DNA of 64,000 bases from the NCBI RefSeq assembly GCF_009811415.1, contig NZ_BLIG01000024.1, forward strand, positions 1 through 64,000. Reading direction: 5' to 3'. The notes below the pieces were generated by a model. The model did not search any database and was not told the DNA's origin. It worked only from the letters and a program-made list of their open reading frames with translations. The stretch comes from Alteromonas sp. KUL106 (GTDB taxonomy: Bacteria; Pseudomonadota; Gammaproteobacteria; Enterobacterales; Alteromonadaceae). Within the stretch, counting starts at the first letter, position 1, and each line of letters opens with the position of its first letter. Below are positions 8,235 to 16,711 of the stretch, piece after piece. Position numbers and translations under genes: made by a program.

Positions 8235-9542
8235 ATGATAAATAAGCAAATAGAAAGTGAGCGCACAGAAAATGTTCGCAGGGGGGTATTTTGGTTCCGA
8301 CACGACCTAAGACTTCATGACCAACCTGCTATATTACGGCTTTGTGAGGAAGTAACAGAGGTAACCTTTACCTATATTTTAGATGAGAAAAATTTTGAAC
8401 CGAACGCGTTCGGCTTATGTCCACTTGGCGAGCACAGGCATAAATTTCTTTTAGAAACGTTAAGCGATTTGAGTCATTCCCTTGGTAAGCTTGGGCACAA
8501 GTTATTAGTGCTTAAAGGTAAAACAGCAGATTGTTTAGTGAACCTCTTGCAAACCGGTGGATACACGCATTTGGGCGTTAGCCAGCATTGTGGCTTTAAC
8601 GAGACGGCCCACCTCAATACTGTCAAACGTTTCTTTAATACCTTAAATGTAATAGAAACACCTACCTACGGCCTTTTCGATGTTGACGCATTTCCTTTCA
8701 GTATTGAAGACATGCCAGATGTTTTTAGTCCATTTCGAAGGAAAGTGGAAAAGCACTGTGAACCTTTACCAGTGAGTCAAGCGATACGCAAACTGCCGAA
8801 ACCTTTCGAGCCCAAGGTGGAGCAGCAATATTGCAATGAAAACTGCATAGAATTACCGCCACCTTCAAACCATGGTTTTGTTGGCGGCGAGACTGCAGCA
8901 CTTTCTCATCTCAATACCTATCTGTTTGAGTGGCATGCGGCCGCTACCTATAAAGAGACTCGAAACGCACTAGACACGTGGGAACATAGCACCAAGCTTT
9001 CACCTTGGTTAGCAAATGGCTCCTTGTCTGCTCGCGAAGTAATTAGACAAGTTCAACAATTCGAACAAACCATTGAGAAAAATGATTCAACGTATTGGAT
9101 ATATTTCGAACTCCTCTGGCGAGAGTTTTTCCATTGGTTACAGTGTAAATATGGCGCCAAATGGTTCCGCTTTGGTGGTATACAAGGTAAATCACCGCAA
9201 ACACAACATGATCCAGAGACCTTTAGTCGCTGGTGTGAAGGTAAAACGGGGTACCCCATTGTAGACGCCTGTATGAGGCAGCTTTCACAGACTGGCTATA
9301 TGTCTAATCGAGGGCGTCAGCTAGTGGCAAGCTGTTTTGTTCATGAACTCCGTCAAGACTGGCGATATGGCGCAGCTTGGTTTGAACAGCAGCTTGTAGA
9401 CTATGATGTAGGCAGTAATTGGGGCAACTGGTTGTACCTTGCAGGTGTTGGCAGTGACCCTCGTGGACATAGACAATTCAATTTGCAAAAACAGACGGAC
9501 ACCTACGATCCGCAGGGCGAATTCCGAAAGAAGTGGCTGTAG
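8235..9542 (+). CDS. DASH-type cryptochrome
   Basis: A 435-residue photolyase-family flavoprotein. The N-terminal Rossmann part starts [16 protein letters not shown]. The C-terminal motif [15 protein letters not shown], followed by RQFN, is the hallmark of DASH cryptochromes, which repair CPD lesions in single-stranded DNA and may also signal. The [20 protein letters not shown] flavin-domain motif is present. The ribosome binding site is weak. The last codons overlap a possible GTG start of the next gene, so the two plus-strand genes are probably co-transcribed. The length is somewhat short for DASH proteins with C-terminal extensions; no extension is present here. Confidence 0.93.
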   Translation: MINKQIESERTENVRRGVFWFRHDLRLHDQPAILRLCEEVTEVTFTYILDEKNFEPNAFGLCPLGEHRHKFLLETLSDLSHSLGKLGHKLLVLKGKTADCLVNLLQTGGYTHLGVSQHCGFNETAHLNTVKRFFNTLNVIETPTYGLFDVDAFPFSIEDMPDVFSPFRRKVEKHCEPLPVSQAIRKLPKPFEPKVEQQYCNENCIELPPPSNHGFVGGETAALSHLNTYLFEWHAAATYKETRNALDTWEHSTKLSPWLANGSLSAREVIRQVQQFEQTIEKNDSTYWIYFELLWREFFHWLQCKYGAKWFRFGGIQGKSPQTQHDPETFSRWCEGKTGYPIVDACMRQLSQTGYMSNRGRQLVASCFVHELRQDWRYGAAWFEQQLVDYDVGSNWGNWLYLAGVGSDPRGHRQFNLQKQTDTYDPQGEFRKKWL

Positions 9543-9553
9543 TCGGTACGGAT

Positions 9554-11185
9554 ATGTCGTCCTCCAACATCAAGCCGCCTTTAACGGTAGTGTGGCTAAA
9601 ACGCGACTTGCGTTTACGTGACCATGAGCCGCTTTTTCGAGCGGCAATGGCCAGTGAGAAAGTATTGTTACTCTTTTGCTGGGAGCCATCACTTATTAAA
9701 GATCCCCATATGAGCGAGCGTCATTGGCGCTTTATCGAGCAAAGTCTTGATGATATTAATCAACAATTACCAGAGGGTATTTCGGTTCTCTCACTTCATT
9801 CAGAAGCGGTAGACGCATTTGAGTATATTTCGCAATTTTACGCCATTTCTGCGGTTAGGAGTTACCAAGAAGTGGGACTTTCGGTTACGCATAACCGAGA
9901 TAAGAAGGTTTCTAAGCACCTGAGCGAAAAAGAAATTCCCTTTATTGAGGCGAGCTACGGTGGCGTAATGCGAGGGTTGCCACACCGCTCACAATGGCAG
10001 TCAAATTGGGAACGCCATTTCTCTGAGAAAACCTTTGATTTCGATATAAATAACGTCGATTGGATAGATTGGCGTGCAAACTCTAATTTAAATGTCGCTG
10101 AGAAATCGCTGACTGATTTATTAGAATCATACAAATCTAATGAATGCTGTCATAGCCAACAACGTCCAATTCCTTGCTATATTGTGCCCGATAATAGCAA
10201 TCTCATTTATCGTCAAATGCAGCCTGGTGGAGAACGTCGGGCATGGCAAGTATTGAAAGATTTTTTCCATAGTCGCGGCAAATTTTATCATCTACATATT
10301 TCTAAGCCTGAAAATGCCAGGCGAGCGTGCACGAGATTGAGCCCCTATTTAGCATGGGGCAATATTTCTATTAAACAGGTTTATCAGACCGTACAGCTAG
10401 AAAAGCAAAAAAAGAAGTCGCTTTCGGAAAGTGAGAGAAGTCGATGGGGCCGTGCCCTCTCTGCTTTGACATCTCGGCTACATTGGCATTGTCACTTTAT
10501 TCAAAAGTTCGAGAGCGAGCACAGTATTGAATGGCGCGCAATGAACAGCGCATACGACAACTTTCCCTATATTGATGGTCCAGAAGCTGAACGTCGGTTT
10601 TATTTATGGAGTATAGGAAAAACAGGCTACCCTCTTGTCGATGCATGTATGCGTGCATTAAAACAAACTGGGTATCTTAACTTTCGAATGCGCGCCATGG
10701 TTACTAGCTTTTTGTGTCACCATTTAAATGTACACTGGCTAAAAGCGGCGCATTATTTGGCAACACAGTTTTTAGATTTTGAACCCGGTATTCACTATCC
10801 GCAAATTCAAATGCAAGCAAGCGTAACAGGTATACATACGGTTCGTTTATACAACCCTGTAACCCAGTCAAAAAAACTTGATCCTGACGGCGTGTTTATA
10901 AAAAGGTGGATACCAGAGCTCTCAGCGTTACCAGATGAGACCGTTCATGCACCTTACTCACTTCCGCCGCTTGAGGCCTTAATGTTGGACTTTGAGCTAG
11001 AACGGGACTACGTAGCGCCCATTATTGATATTACAGAGCACAACCGGTCTACGGCAAAGCGTTTATGGGATTATCGAGAACGGGATGATGTACTCAAAGA
11101 AGCGAAGCGCATCATACAACGTCACACTTTGAGCAATAGTCCAAGCCGAACGTGGTTAAAGGCTAAAGCGAAGAAACATGCCTAG
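9554..11185 (+). CDS. Divergent cryptochrome/photolyase-like FAD-binding protein
   Basis: A 543-residue member of the photolyase superfamily with an N-terminal Rossmann domain ([19 protein letters not shown]) and a C-terminal flavin domain ([35 protein letters not shown]). In the segment equivalent to DADLASNxxGWQW of class I photolyases it has [15 protein letters not shown] (about 407-421). The flavin-proximal Asn is replaced by His and the first electron-transfer Trp by Ile. The family is recognised from other bacteria, but I know no assigned function. The ATG at 9554 is chosen; a GTG at 9533, inside the DASH gene, is an alternative adding seven residues. The stop codons of this gene and the convergent gene 11182-11469 overlap. 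Confidence 0.88.
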   Translation: MSSSNIKPPLTVVWLKRDLRLRDHEPLFRAAMASEKVLLLFCWEPSLIKDPHMSERHWRFIEQSLDDINQQLPEGISVLSLHSEAVDAFEYISQFYAISAVRSYQEVGLSVTHNRDKKVSKHLSEKEIPFIEASYGGVMRGLPHRSQWQSNWERHFSEKTFDFDINNVDWIDWRANSNLNVAEKSLTDLLESYKSNECCHSQQRPIPCYIVPDNSNLIYRQMQPGGERRAWQVLKDFFHSRGKFYHLHISKPENARRACTRLSPYLAWGNISIKQVYQTVQLEKQKKKSLSESERSRWGRALSALTSRLHWHCHFIQKFESEHSIEWRAMNSAYDNFPYIDGPEAERRFYLWSIGKTGYPLVDACMRALKQTGYLNFRMRAMVTSFLCHHLNVHWLKAAHYLATQFLDFEPGIHYPQIQMQASVTGIHTVRLYNPVTQSKKLDPDGVFIKRWIPELSALPDETVHAPYSLPPLEALMLDFELERDYVAPIIDITEHNRSTAKRLWDYRERDDVLKEAKRIIQRHTLSNSPSRTWLKAKAKKHA

Positions 11186-11469
11186 CGGTTGTTTTTTCTA
11201 AGCCACTCGTTGAGTAGTTTAATTTGACCACACTTATATGCCGCGTACATCAATCGCATGGCATTCGACATAGCTTCGCTGTCTGTCCAGCCGGTCTTGT
11301 CACGAATCTCGTCGTAGCATGCCTTCGCTTCCGGGCTAACGTAACCTCTAACCAGCTTTTTACCCGCTTCTTTTTGCCTTTCTCTAAACCGGCGCTGTTT
11401 ATCAGCATTTGCTTTTGCTCTATCTGTTGAACTACTTTTACTGAGTTTTTTTGTTTTTTGTTCTGTCAT
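11182..11469 (-). CDS. Small basic hypothetical protein, possible ribbon-helix-helix DNA binder
   Basis: A 95-residue protein (98 if an upstream GTG is used). The first 40 residues are very basic and disordered-looking ([16 protein letters not shown]). They are followed by [20 protein letters not shown], which resembles the beta-strand plus helix of ribbon-helix-helix regulators, and a C-terminal amphipathic helix. The fold assignment is tentative. It converges with the cryptochrome-like gene, with the two stop codons overlapping by two bases. It has no operon partner. It could regulate the neighbouring light genes, but nothing in the sequence demonstrates this. Confidence 0.7.
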   Translation of the reverse strand: MTEQKTKKLSKSSSTDRAKANADKQRRFRERQKEAGKKLVRGYVSPEAKACYDEIRDKTGWTDSEAMSNAMRLMYAAYKCGQIKLLNEWLRKNNR

Positions 11470-11557
11470 AGTTTTCACACGAAGTTGCGTTATAGTAGAT
11501 CTTAGGATAATGACTGTATAAATATCACTCGTTCAGAGCGGTATTTGTCCGAGTTAG

Positions 11558-11571
11558 ATGACCATGGTCAT
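11558..11571. promoter_or_regulatory. 14-bp perfect palindrome upstream of fabA, candidate operator
   Basis: ATGACCATGGTCAT is a perfect palindrome about 105 bases before the fabA start, in the only intergenic region that can hold the fabA promoter. It does not obviously match the FadR, FabR or PsrA operators known in other gammaproteobacteria. The regulatory role is inferred. Confidence 0.35.
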
Positions 11572-11675
11572 AGTAACATGCGTTTTTCTTTAGAAAAATG
11601 ACTGTTCAGAGTTGTTTAGCTTACAAGTGTTCGCTAAATTAACGGCAGCACTTTAATAACAACAACGAGTTGGGA

Positions 11676-12194
11676 ATGTCAGAGAAGAAAAATAGTTTTA
11701 ATAGAGAAGATTTACTTGCGTGTAGTCGCGGTGAAATGTTTGGTCCAGGGAACAGCCAACTCCCCGCGCCCAATATGCTTATGATGGATCGCGTCGTTTC
11801 AATTACCGAAGATGGTGGTGAACACGGAAAAGGTGAAATTATCGCTGAGTTAGATATAACACCTGATCTGTGGTTCTTTGATTGCCACTTTCCCGGTGAC
11901 CCTGTAATGCCAGGCTGTCTTGGTCTTGACGCCATGTGGCAATTGGTTGGTTTCTTCCTCGGCTGGAGCGGAGGCCCAGGCAAAGGTCGTGCACTAGGTG
12001 TTGGTGAAGTAAAATTTACGGGCCAAATTTTACCCACAGCAAAAAAAGTGACGTATAAAATCACCATGAAGCGGGTTATCAAGCGTAAACTCTTTATGGG
12101 TATGGCAGATGGCTCAGTAGAGGTCGATGGCCGTGAGATTTATGTCGCGAAAGACTTAAAAGTTGGACTTTTCCAAGACACGTCTAACTTTTAA
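11676..12194 (+). CDS. fabA: 3-hydroxydecanoyl-ACP dehydratase/isomerase FabA
   Basis: FabA dehydrates 3-hydroxyacyl-ACP and isomerises trans-2-decenoyl-ACP to cis-3-decenoyl-ACP, the branch point for unsaturated fatty acids. From the ATG at 11676 the protein has 172 residues, the same as E. coli FabA. The active-site His71 lies in [12 protein letters not shown] and Asp85 in [15 protein letters not shown], both conserved. A TTG two codons upstream is in frame but less likely. The gene is monocistronic and faces rmf tail-to-tail across a strong shared terminator; the rmf/fabA pairing is also found in E. coli. A palindrome at 11558-11571 may regulate it. Confidence 0.97.
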   Translation: MSEKKNSFNREDLLACSRGEMFGPGNSQLPAPNMLMMDRVVSITEDGGEHGKGEIIAELDITPDLWFFDCHFPGDPVMPGCLGLDAMWQLVGFFLGWSGGPGKGRALGVGEVKFTGQILPTAKKVTYKITMKRVIKRKLFMGMADGSVEVDGREIYVAKDLKVGLFQDTSNF

Positions 12195-12240
12195 CATCTT
12201 CCCATGTAACGACATATACGTGAGTTTGTCAGATACAAAA

Positions 12241-12266
12241 AAGCCCCACTAGTGGGGCTTTCCTTT
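12241..12266. terminator. Rho-independent terminator between fabA and rmf
   Basis: A perfect 20-bp palindrome AAGCCCCACTAGTGGGGCTT is flanked by an A-run on the left and T-rich sequence on the right, so it can end both fabA (plus) and rmf (minus). Confidence 0.9.
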
Positions 12267-12295
12267 TTGCATAATCAGTTCATAAAAGAGAAGTG

Positions 12296-12472
12296 TTATT
12301 TAACACTTAGACCCAAGTGTCTATCTTCTACTGCCTCACGCCATCCACCTAACCATTGCGAACGAGCATCGTTTTGCTGAAATGGACATAGTTCCTTCGA
12401 GCGACCGCTAATACCAGCTTGATAGCCTTTTGCATGTGCGCGTGTCAGTTTATCTCTTTTTTGTCTTTTCAT
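12296..12472 (-). CDS. rmf: Ribosome modulation factor
   Basis: A 58-residue basic protein that is almost superimposable on E. coli RMF: it starts MKRQKRDKLTRAHAKGYQAG and contains SQWLGGWREA. RMF binds 70S ribosomes in stationary phase and drives formation of inactive 100S dimers. The ATG at 12472 has an AGAGG sequence eight bases upstream. It is transcribed toward the fabA terminator. The 292-base region upstream contains no other gene and must hold its promoter. Confidence 0.97.
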   Translation of the reverse strand: MKRQKRDKLTRAHAKGYQAGISGRSKELCPFQQNDARSQWLGGWREAVEDRHLGLSVK

Positions 12473-12713
12473 TGATTAGCCTCTTTTGTTTGTTGAATGT
12501 ACAACAAATCATTTTCTCGAGCGCTCTACATCATTTCGGTTGATAGTGCCGGAAAAGTTATTGCGTACACTACTTTGATAGTGCAATTATCAAAATGGTT
12601 CAAGAAAAATAAAAAATTAAAGGGCTTGACATTATTTAAATAAATGAAGTTTCGATGAAATTTATGTTACATTTTTTATGCATAAATATGTCACTTTTTA
12701 CAATATTCAGATA

Positions 12714-12745
12714 TAAAAAAAGCCACAAGAATGTGACTTTTTTGT
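12714..12745 (-). terminator. Terminator after the DUF3466 gene
   Basis: On the minus strand a hairpin AAAAAGTCACA-TTCT-TGTGGCTTTTTT with one mismatch is followed by a T-run, 20 bases past the stop of the DUF3466 gene. Confidence 0.75.
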
Positions 12746-12764
12746 CTATCCAAATATTAAGCAA

Positions 12765-14528
12765 CTATTTCACTATTTTTAGACGCCTGCGTATAAATGC
12801 TGTGGTAAGCAGACCGAAAAGCGCTAACCATCCCGTAGAGGCACCACTGCGCTCAAAGGGTTGCTCATCTTCCGGTATCTCACACTCGTCAATGGAACCA
12901 TTGGCAATCGGTGATAACTTAACTGCCACAATGGTATCGACTTCATCAGTCTCGCCGTCTGAATTAATCACATCGTTGCCAGTAACATACTTGCTCGTCG
13001 CTTTAATACGTGCGTTGGCAATGATCTCATTGTCATCGTTAATATCAACGGCTTCAAGTAGTTCATAACTGTTGTCACAAGATACGAGATCATTCAGGTC
13101 AATGAACTCTTCTGTATCGATGTTATACATAAAAGCAGCAGTTTCCCGCAGCGTGTCGCTTGTCACGTCAACATCAGCTTTACCAACTACGATATTGTTG
13201 TTGTTGATTGCGTTAGCCGTTACGCCTGCACTGAGGAAGAAACCTGATGGGTAACGCTGCTCTTGGGTGTCTAGGTTGTAGACAAAAAGGCGTGAGCGAG
13301 CAATACCACTCTGTGAACGAAGTACTGCACCAGTTACCCAGTTTTCATCGTTAATCGCAATGGCCTGGCTGAGCAGGTTTTCATCTCGTGGAAGAAGCTC
13401 AATAGTTTCTCCATCTCTAAAAACGGTTGCAACACGTTCACTCTCAGCCAATCCAGACTGATTAGGGCGAGTAATTGTAACTCTGTCACCTGTTAACCCT
13501 TCGCCCACAGCGATGCCCTGACTGTTGATGTCGTAAGCATAGGTAAAATAGTGACGTTCATCATCTTCGCTGGGGTCAAAAAGTAATGGATAGGTTTCTG
13601 TGCTAACAACGTCACCATTAACATCGATTTGCCAGATAGTGGCATTCACTTCTGATCGTAAAACAAAACCGGGTAGATAGTTCGTCGAGGTATTGATGAA
13701 ATAATTCGAAATTCGAGGAACTGCGAAATCACCATTGTAGACGGTAAACAAACAGCGCCCTTCTGACTGGTCGCCTCGAAGTTCATCATCTAAACAAGTT
13801 TCTACAGCCTGGTTAACGTCATCACGAAAGCTCACTGTACTGAACCCTGCAACCTGAAGGTTTGCATTAATAGCGCGGGCTGATGAAAAGCCGCCAACGG
13901 TGGTATCAACCGCAGGAAGTACTTTTGTGACACCTGACGCCTGCACGAACCCCTGTTGCGCCGACTCACTATACGTGTAGTTAATCGTATCGCCACTGTT
14001 GTTTTCGTATGGGTCCAATACGACTAACCCAGTAGAATCACCAACAATAAAATTACCATTTAAACTGTCTCGGCCATTAACTTCTACCGATTGCGTATAG
14101 TCATCGAACTTATCGGTAATCTCATCTAAACCAGGAACAAGTGAGGCATCCTGAGTATCAGTAACATAGGTTCTGAAGTTCGCAAGCTTCTGGCCTTGTA
14201 ACGCTGTACTATTTTGCAGAAGGTAATTTACAATCGTTGTGTAATCAACGTCAGTAAAAACACCTTGTCGAGCGTTTTCTTCTTCCTCTAATACTTCAGC
14301 GAACTGGGTAAAAAAAGTAGTATCTTCTGCAAGCTGCTCAACATCAATAGAAGGGTTATATTCAAACTGTACAACTGACAACATTTTACCTGCGTCATCG
14401 ATTGAACGAGCGAAATTGTTTCTACCGGTATCCTGTAAAGGAAGAGGCGTTACGGAATAGGTCGCGGCGAGTGCCGAAACACTTCCTGTTGCCAACAGAA
14501 CGGCGGCGGCAAGCTGAGTTCGTTTCAT
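12765..14528 (-). CDS. DUF3466 family exported protein with GlyGly-CTERM tail
   Basis: A 587-residue secreted or surface protein. It has a signal peptide (MKRTQLAAAVLLATGSVSALA, cleavage near residue 22), a long acidic body with repeated HAF-like motifs (ARSIDDAGKMLSVV, AINDENWVTGAV, ANAINNNNIVVGKA), and a C-terminal tail with SGASTGWLALFGLL then RRRLK. The tail is the Gly-rich/hydrophobic/basic pattern of GlyGly-CTERM proteins, which are processed by rhombosortase and leave by type II secretion. It matches DUF3466, common in Alteromonas and Shewanella; no function is known. It starts 12 bases after uup and is probably the last gene of that operon. It occupies the position of pqiABC in E. coli. 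Confidence 0.85.
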   Translation of the reverse strand: MKRTQLAAAVLLATGSVSALAATYSVTPLPLQDTGRNNFARSIDDAGKMLSVVQFEYNPSIDVEQLAEDTTFFTQFAEVLEEEENARQGVFTDVDYTTIVNYLLQNSTALQGQKLANFRTYVTDTQDASLVPGLDEITDKFDDYTQSVEVNGRDSLNGNFIVGDSTGLVVLDPYENNSGDTINYTYSESAQQGFVQASGVTKVLPAVDTTVGGFSSARAINANLQVAGFSTVSFRDDVNQAVETCLDDELRGDQSEGRCLFTVYNGDFAVPRISNYFINTSTNYLPGFVLRSEVNATIWQIDVNGDVVSTETYPLLFDPSEDDERHYFTYAYDINSQGIAVGEGLTGDRVTITRPNQSGLAESERVATVFRDGETIELLPRDENLLSQAIAINDENWVTGAVLRSQSGIARSRLFVYNLDTQEQRYPSGFFLSAGVTANAINNNNIVVGKADVDVTSDTLRETAAFMYNIDTEEFIDLNDLVSCDNSYELLEAVDINDDNEIIANARIKATSKYVTGNDVINSDGETDEVDTIVAVKLSPIANGSIDECEIPEDEQPFERSGASTGWLALFGLLTTAFIRRRLKIVK

Positions 14529-14540
14529 TTAAAATCCTAT

Positions 14541-16481
14541 TTACTGCTGATTATCTTCCAGCATACTTTCTAGTTCATCCCAGCGCGCATATTTCTGGGA
14601 AAGTAATTCTTCTTTGTCCGCTAATTCGGCTAACGCCTTGGCGGTGATATTGCTGTCTTGTTTGAAAAAATCTGGGTCGTTGACCTTTTCTTGCATGGCT
14701 TCGAGCTCTTCTTCTAACGTTTCTAATTCTTTAGGCAGAGACTCAAGCTCGCGCTGGTCTTTGTATGATAGCTTTTTCGTCTTACGGGGAGAAGACTTAG
14801 CACTAGGACTGCCCGAATCTGAATTAGTTTCATTCTTTATTTTGGCTTTTTCTTCTTTTTCAATTTGCTGACGTTTATTGTCTTGGTCTTTATACCAGTT
14901 TTCAACGTCAGTGAAACCCCCAATAAATTCTCGAAGCAGGCCTTGTCCTTCAAAAACCACACTACTATTTGCCACGTTATCAACAAATTCCCTATCATGG
15001 CTGACTAGAAGTACTGTACCCGCGTATTCATTAAGCAGCGTTTCCAGCATTTCTAAGGTTTCAACGTCGAGGTCATTGGTTGGTTCATCGAGCACTAGAA
15101 CGTTACTCGGCTTGAGCATCAGTTTAGCCAGCATTAAACGGTTCTTTTCACCGCCAGATAAAGACTTAACTGGCGCATTAACGCGTTCTGGTGTGAAAAG
15201 ATAATCTTGTAGATAGCTAATCACATGTCGCGGGTGGCCATTTACCATGAGGTCACGTTTTCCGTCTCCCACGGCGTCAATAACAGTCTGCTCTAAATCA
15301 AGGCCATGACGGTGCTGGTCGAAGTAGGCTACCTCTAAATTGGTTCCTTGCTTACAGTGGCCAGCATCGGGTTTAAGTTCGCCCAACAATAGCTTGATCA
15401 GCGTACTTTTACCGCTTCCATTAGGTCCGATAAGCGCTAGTTTATCGCCCCTCAACACGTTTAAATTCAAGCCTTTAACAATTGGCTTACCTTCAATGCT
15501 ATAGCTTAAGTCTTTTACCTCAAAAACCATCTTGCCTGAACGGGCACCCTGGTGCTGGTTAACTACAGCGTTACCTTGAACGGCACGTCTCGCTTTTCGT
15601 TCTTCACGTAGTTTCTTAAGTGCGCGTACTCGACCTTCATTACGTGTGCGGCGCGCTTTGATACCTTGACGAATCCACACTTCTTCCTGAGCCAGTTTTT
15701 TATCAAACTCAGCATTTTGCGATGCTTCAACCTCTAAATCTTGTTGTTTTTTCTCTAAGTAAGTTTCGTAATTACCGGGATAGCTGGTTACTGAGCCTCG
15801 ATCGAGATCAATGATTCTCGTTGCCATCGCTCGTATAAAGGCTCGGTCGTGGCTCACGAAGACGATCGCACCTTGATAGTTACTTAAGCTTGCTTCAAGC
15901 CAGCGTATCATTTCTATATCAAGGTGGTTAGTCGGCTCGTCCAGGAGTAACAAATCTGGTTGACGAACTAACGCCCGGGCGAGCGCAGCCTTCCTACGCC
16001 AACCACCAGATAACGTGGAAAGCGAAATATCTGGATCCAGTTTGAGCATGGTAAGTGTTTGTTCTATTTGCTGTTCAAACTGCCAGGCGTCTCTGGCTTC
16101 AAGTTGTTCTTGTAAACGCTGTAGCTTATTGAGATTTGCTTCGCTGGGGTTTTCTCCCACGATACGGGTTTGATGGAAGTAATCTTTAAGCGTTTCTCCC
16201 ACATCCGAGAGCCCTTCTGCAACATAGTCAAAAAGCGTTACGTCTGTGGTTTGCGGTGGATCCTGCTCTAAGCGTGCAATTACCGTGTTATTTTCAATAA
16301 TTCGCTGACCGTCGTCGGCGATAATATCGCCAGATATGACTTTCATCAGCGTAGACTTACCACTTCCATTTCGGCCGACAAGACACACTCGTTCTTTAGG
16401 CTGAACAACAAGCTCGACGCCGTCTAAAAGGGGCGGATTTCCGTAAATAACAGTGATGTTTTTTAACTGCAAAATGCTCAC
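14541..16481 (-). CDS. uup: ABC-F ATPase Uup
   Basis: A 646-residue soluble ABC-F protein with two ATPase domains and no membrane segments. Walker A motifs are GRNGSGKST (about 37-45) and GPNGSGKST (about 353-361), signatures are LSGGWRRK and LSGGEKNR, and Walker B motifs are LLLLDEPTNHLD and VLVLDEPTNDLD. The inter-domain linker is Arg-rich (KARRTRNEGRVRALKKLR), and the C-terminal 90 residues form a charged coiled coil, as in Uup, which binds DNA. Uup affects precise excision of transposons and ribosome function. Its ATG overlaps the stop of the glutaredoxin-like gene by four bases, indicating translational coupling. Confidence 0.95.
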   Translation of the reverse strand: MSILQLKNITVIYGNPPLLDGVELVVQPKERVCLVGRNGSGKSTLMKVISGDIIADDGQRIIENNTVIARLEQDPPQTTDVTLFDYVAEGLSDVGETLKDYFHQTRIVGENPSEANLNKLQRLQEQLEARDAWQFEQQIEQTLTMLKLDPDISLSTLSGGWRRKAALARALVRQPDLLLLDEPTNHLDIEMIRWLEASLSNYQGAIVFVSHDRAFIRAMATRIIDLDRGSVTSYPGNYETYLEKKQQDLEVEASQNAEFDKKLAQEEVWIRQGIKARRTRNEGRVRALKKLREERKARRAVQGNAVVNQHQGARSGKMVFEVKDLSYSIEGKPIVKGLNLNVLRGDKLALIGPNGSGKSTLIKLLLGELKPDAGHCKQGTNLEVAYFDQHRHGLDLEQTVIDAVGDGKRDLMVNGHPRHVISYLQDYLFTPERVNAPVKSLSGGEKNRLMLAKLMLKPSNVLVLDEPTNDLDVETLEMLETLLNEYAGTVLLVSHDREFVDNVANSSVVFEGQGLLREFIGGFTDVENWYKDQDNKRQQIEKEEKAKIKNETNSDSGSPSAKSSPRKTKKLSYKDQRELESLPKELETLEEELEAMQEKVNDPDFFKQDSNITAKALAELADKEELLSQKYARWDELESMLEDNQQ

Positions 16482-16711
16482 TGAAGAAACTCCTCTAGAT
16501 CAGCTGTACTGAAAGGCCAGCCGATTTCTTGATTATTGTCGTCTCGCTTTAGAACTGGAATACGAGCGCCATATAAATGATAAAGCGCTGTGCTTTCGCG
16601 AATATTAACCTTTTCTATTGTTAACGATGCATACATAGATGTGCGAGCAATCTCCATATCGGCTAAATCACATAAACTACATTCGGGGCCTGTATAAAAA
16701 TAGATTTTCAT
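16478..16711 (-). CDS. Glutaredoxin-like protein (DUF836 family)
   Basis: A 77-residue thioredoxin-fold protein starting MKIYFYTGPECSLCDLADM. The CSLC redox motif at residues 11-14 follows the first strand, and a cis-Pro region (ARIPVLKRDD) lies near residue 50. It is probably a small thiol-disulphide reductase. The start is the ATG at 16711, which overlaps the rlmKL stop (ATGA); a longer frame from 16729 would reach into rlmKL. Its stop overlaps the start of uup the same way. The three genes are therefore a coupled operon. Confidence 0.88.
   Translation of the reverse strand: MKIYFYTGPECSLCDLADMEIARTSMYASLTIEKVNIRESTALYHLYGARIPVLKRDDNNQEIGWPFSTADLEEFLQ

Noticed and set aside
11639-12082. 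147-codon minus-strand frame
   Set aside because: It is antisense to fabA, a well-conserved gene.
12626-12664. TTGACA promoter and small gene on the plus strand
   Set aside because: TTGACA is followed by no good -10, and the frame at 12655-13068 runs antisense through the DUF3466 gene without family features.
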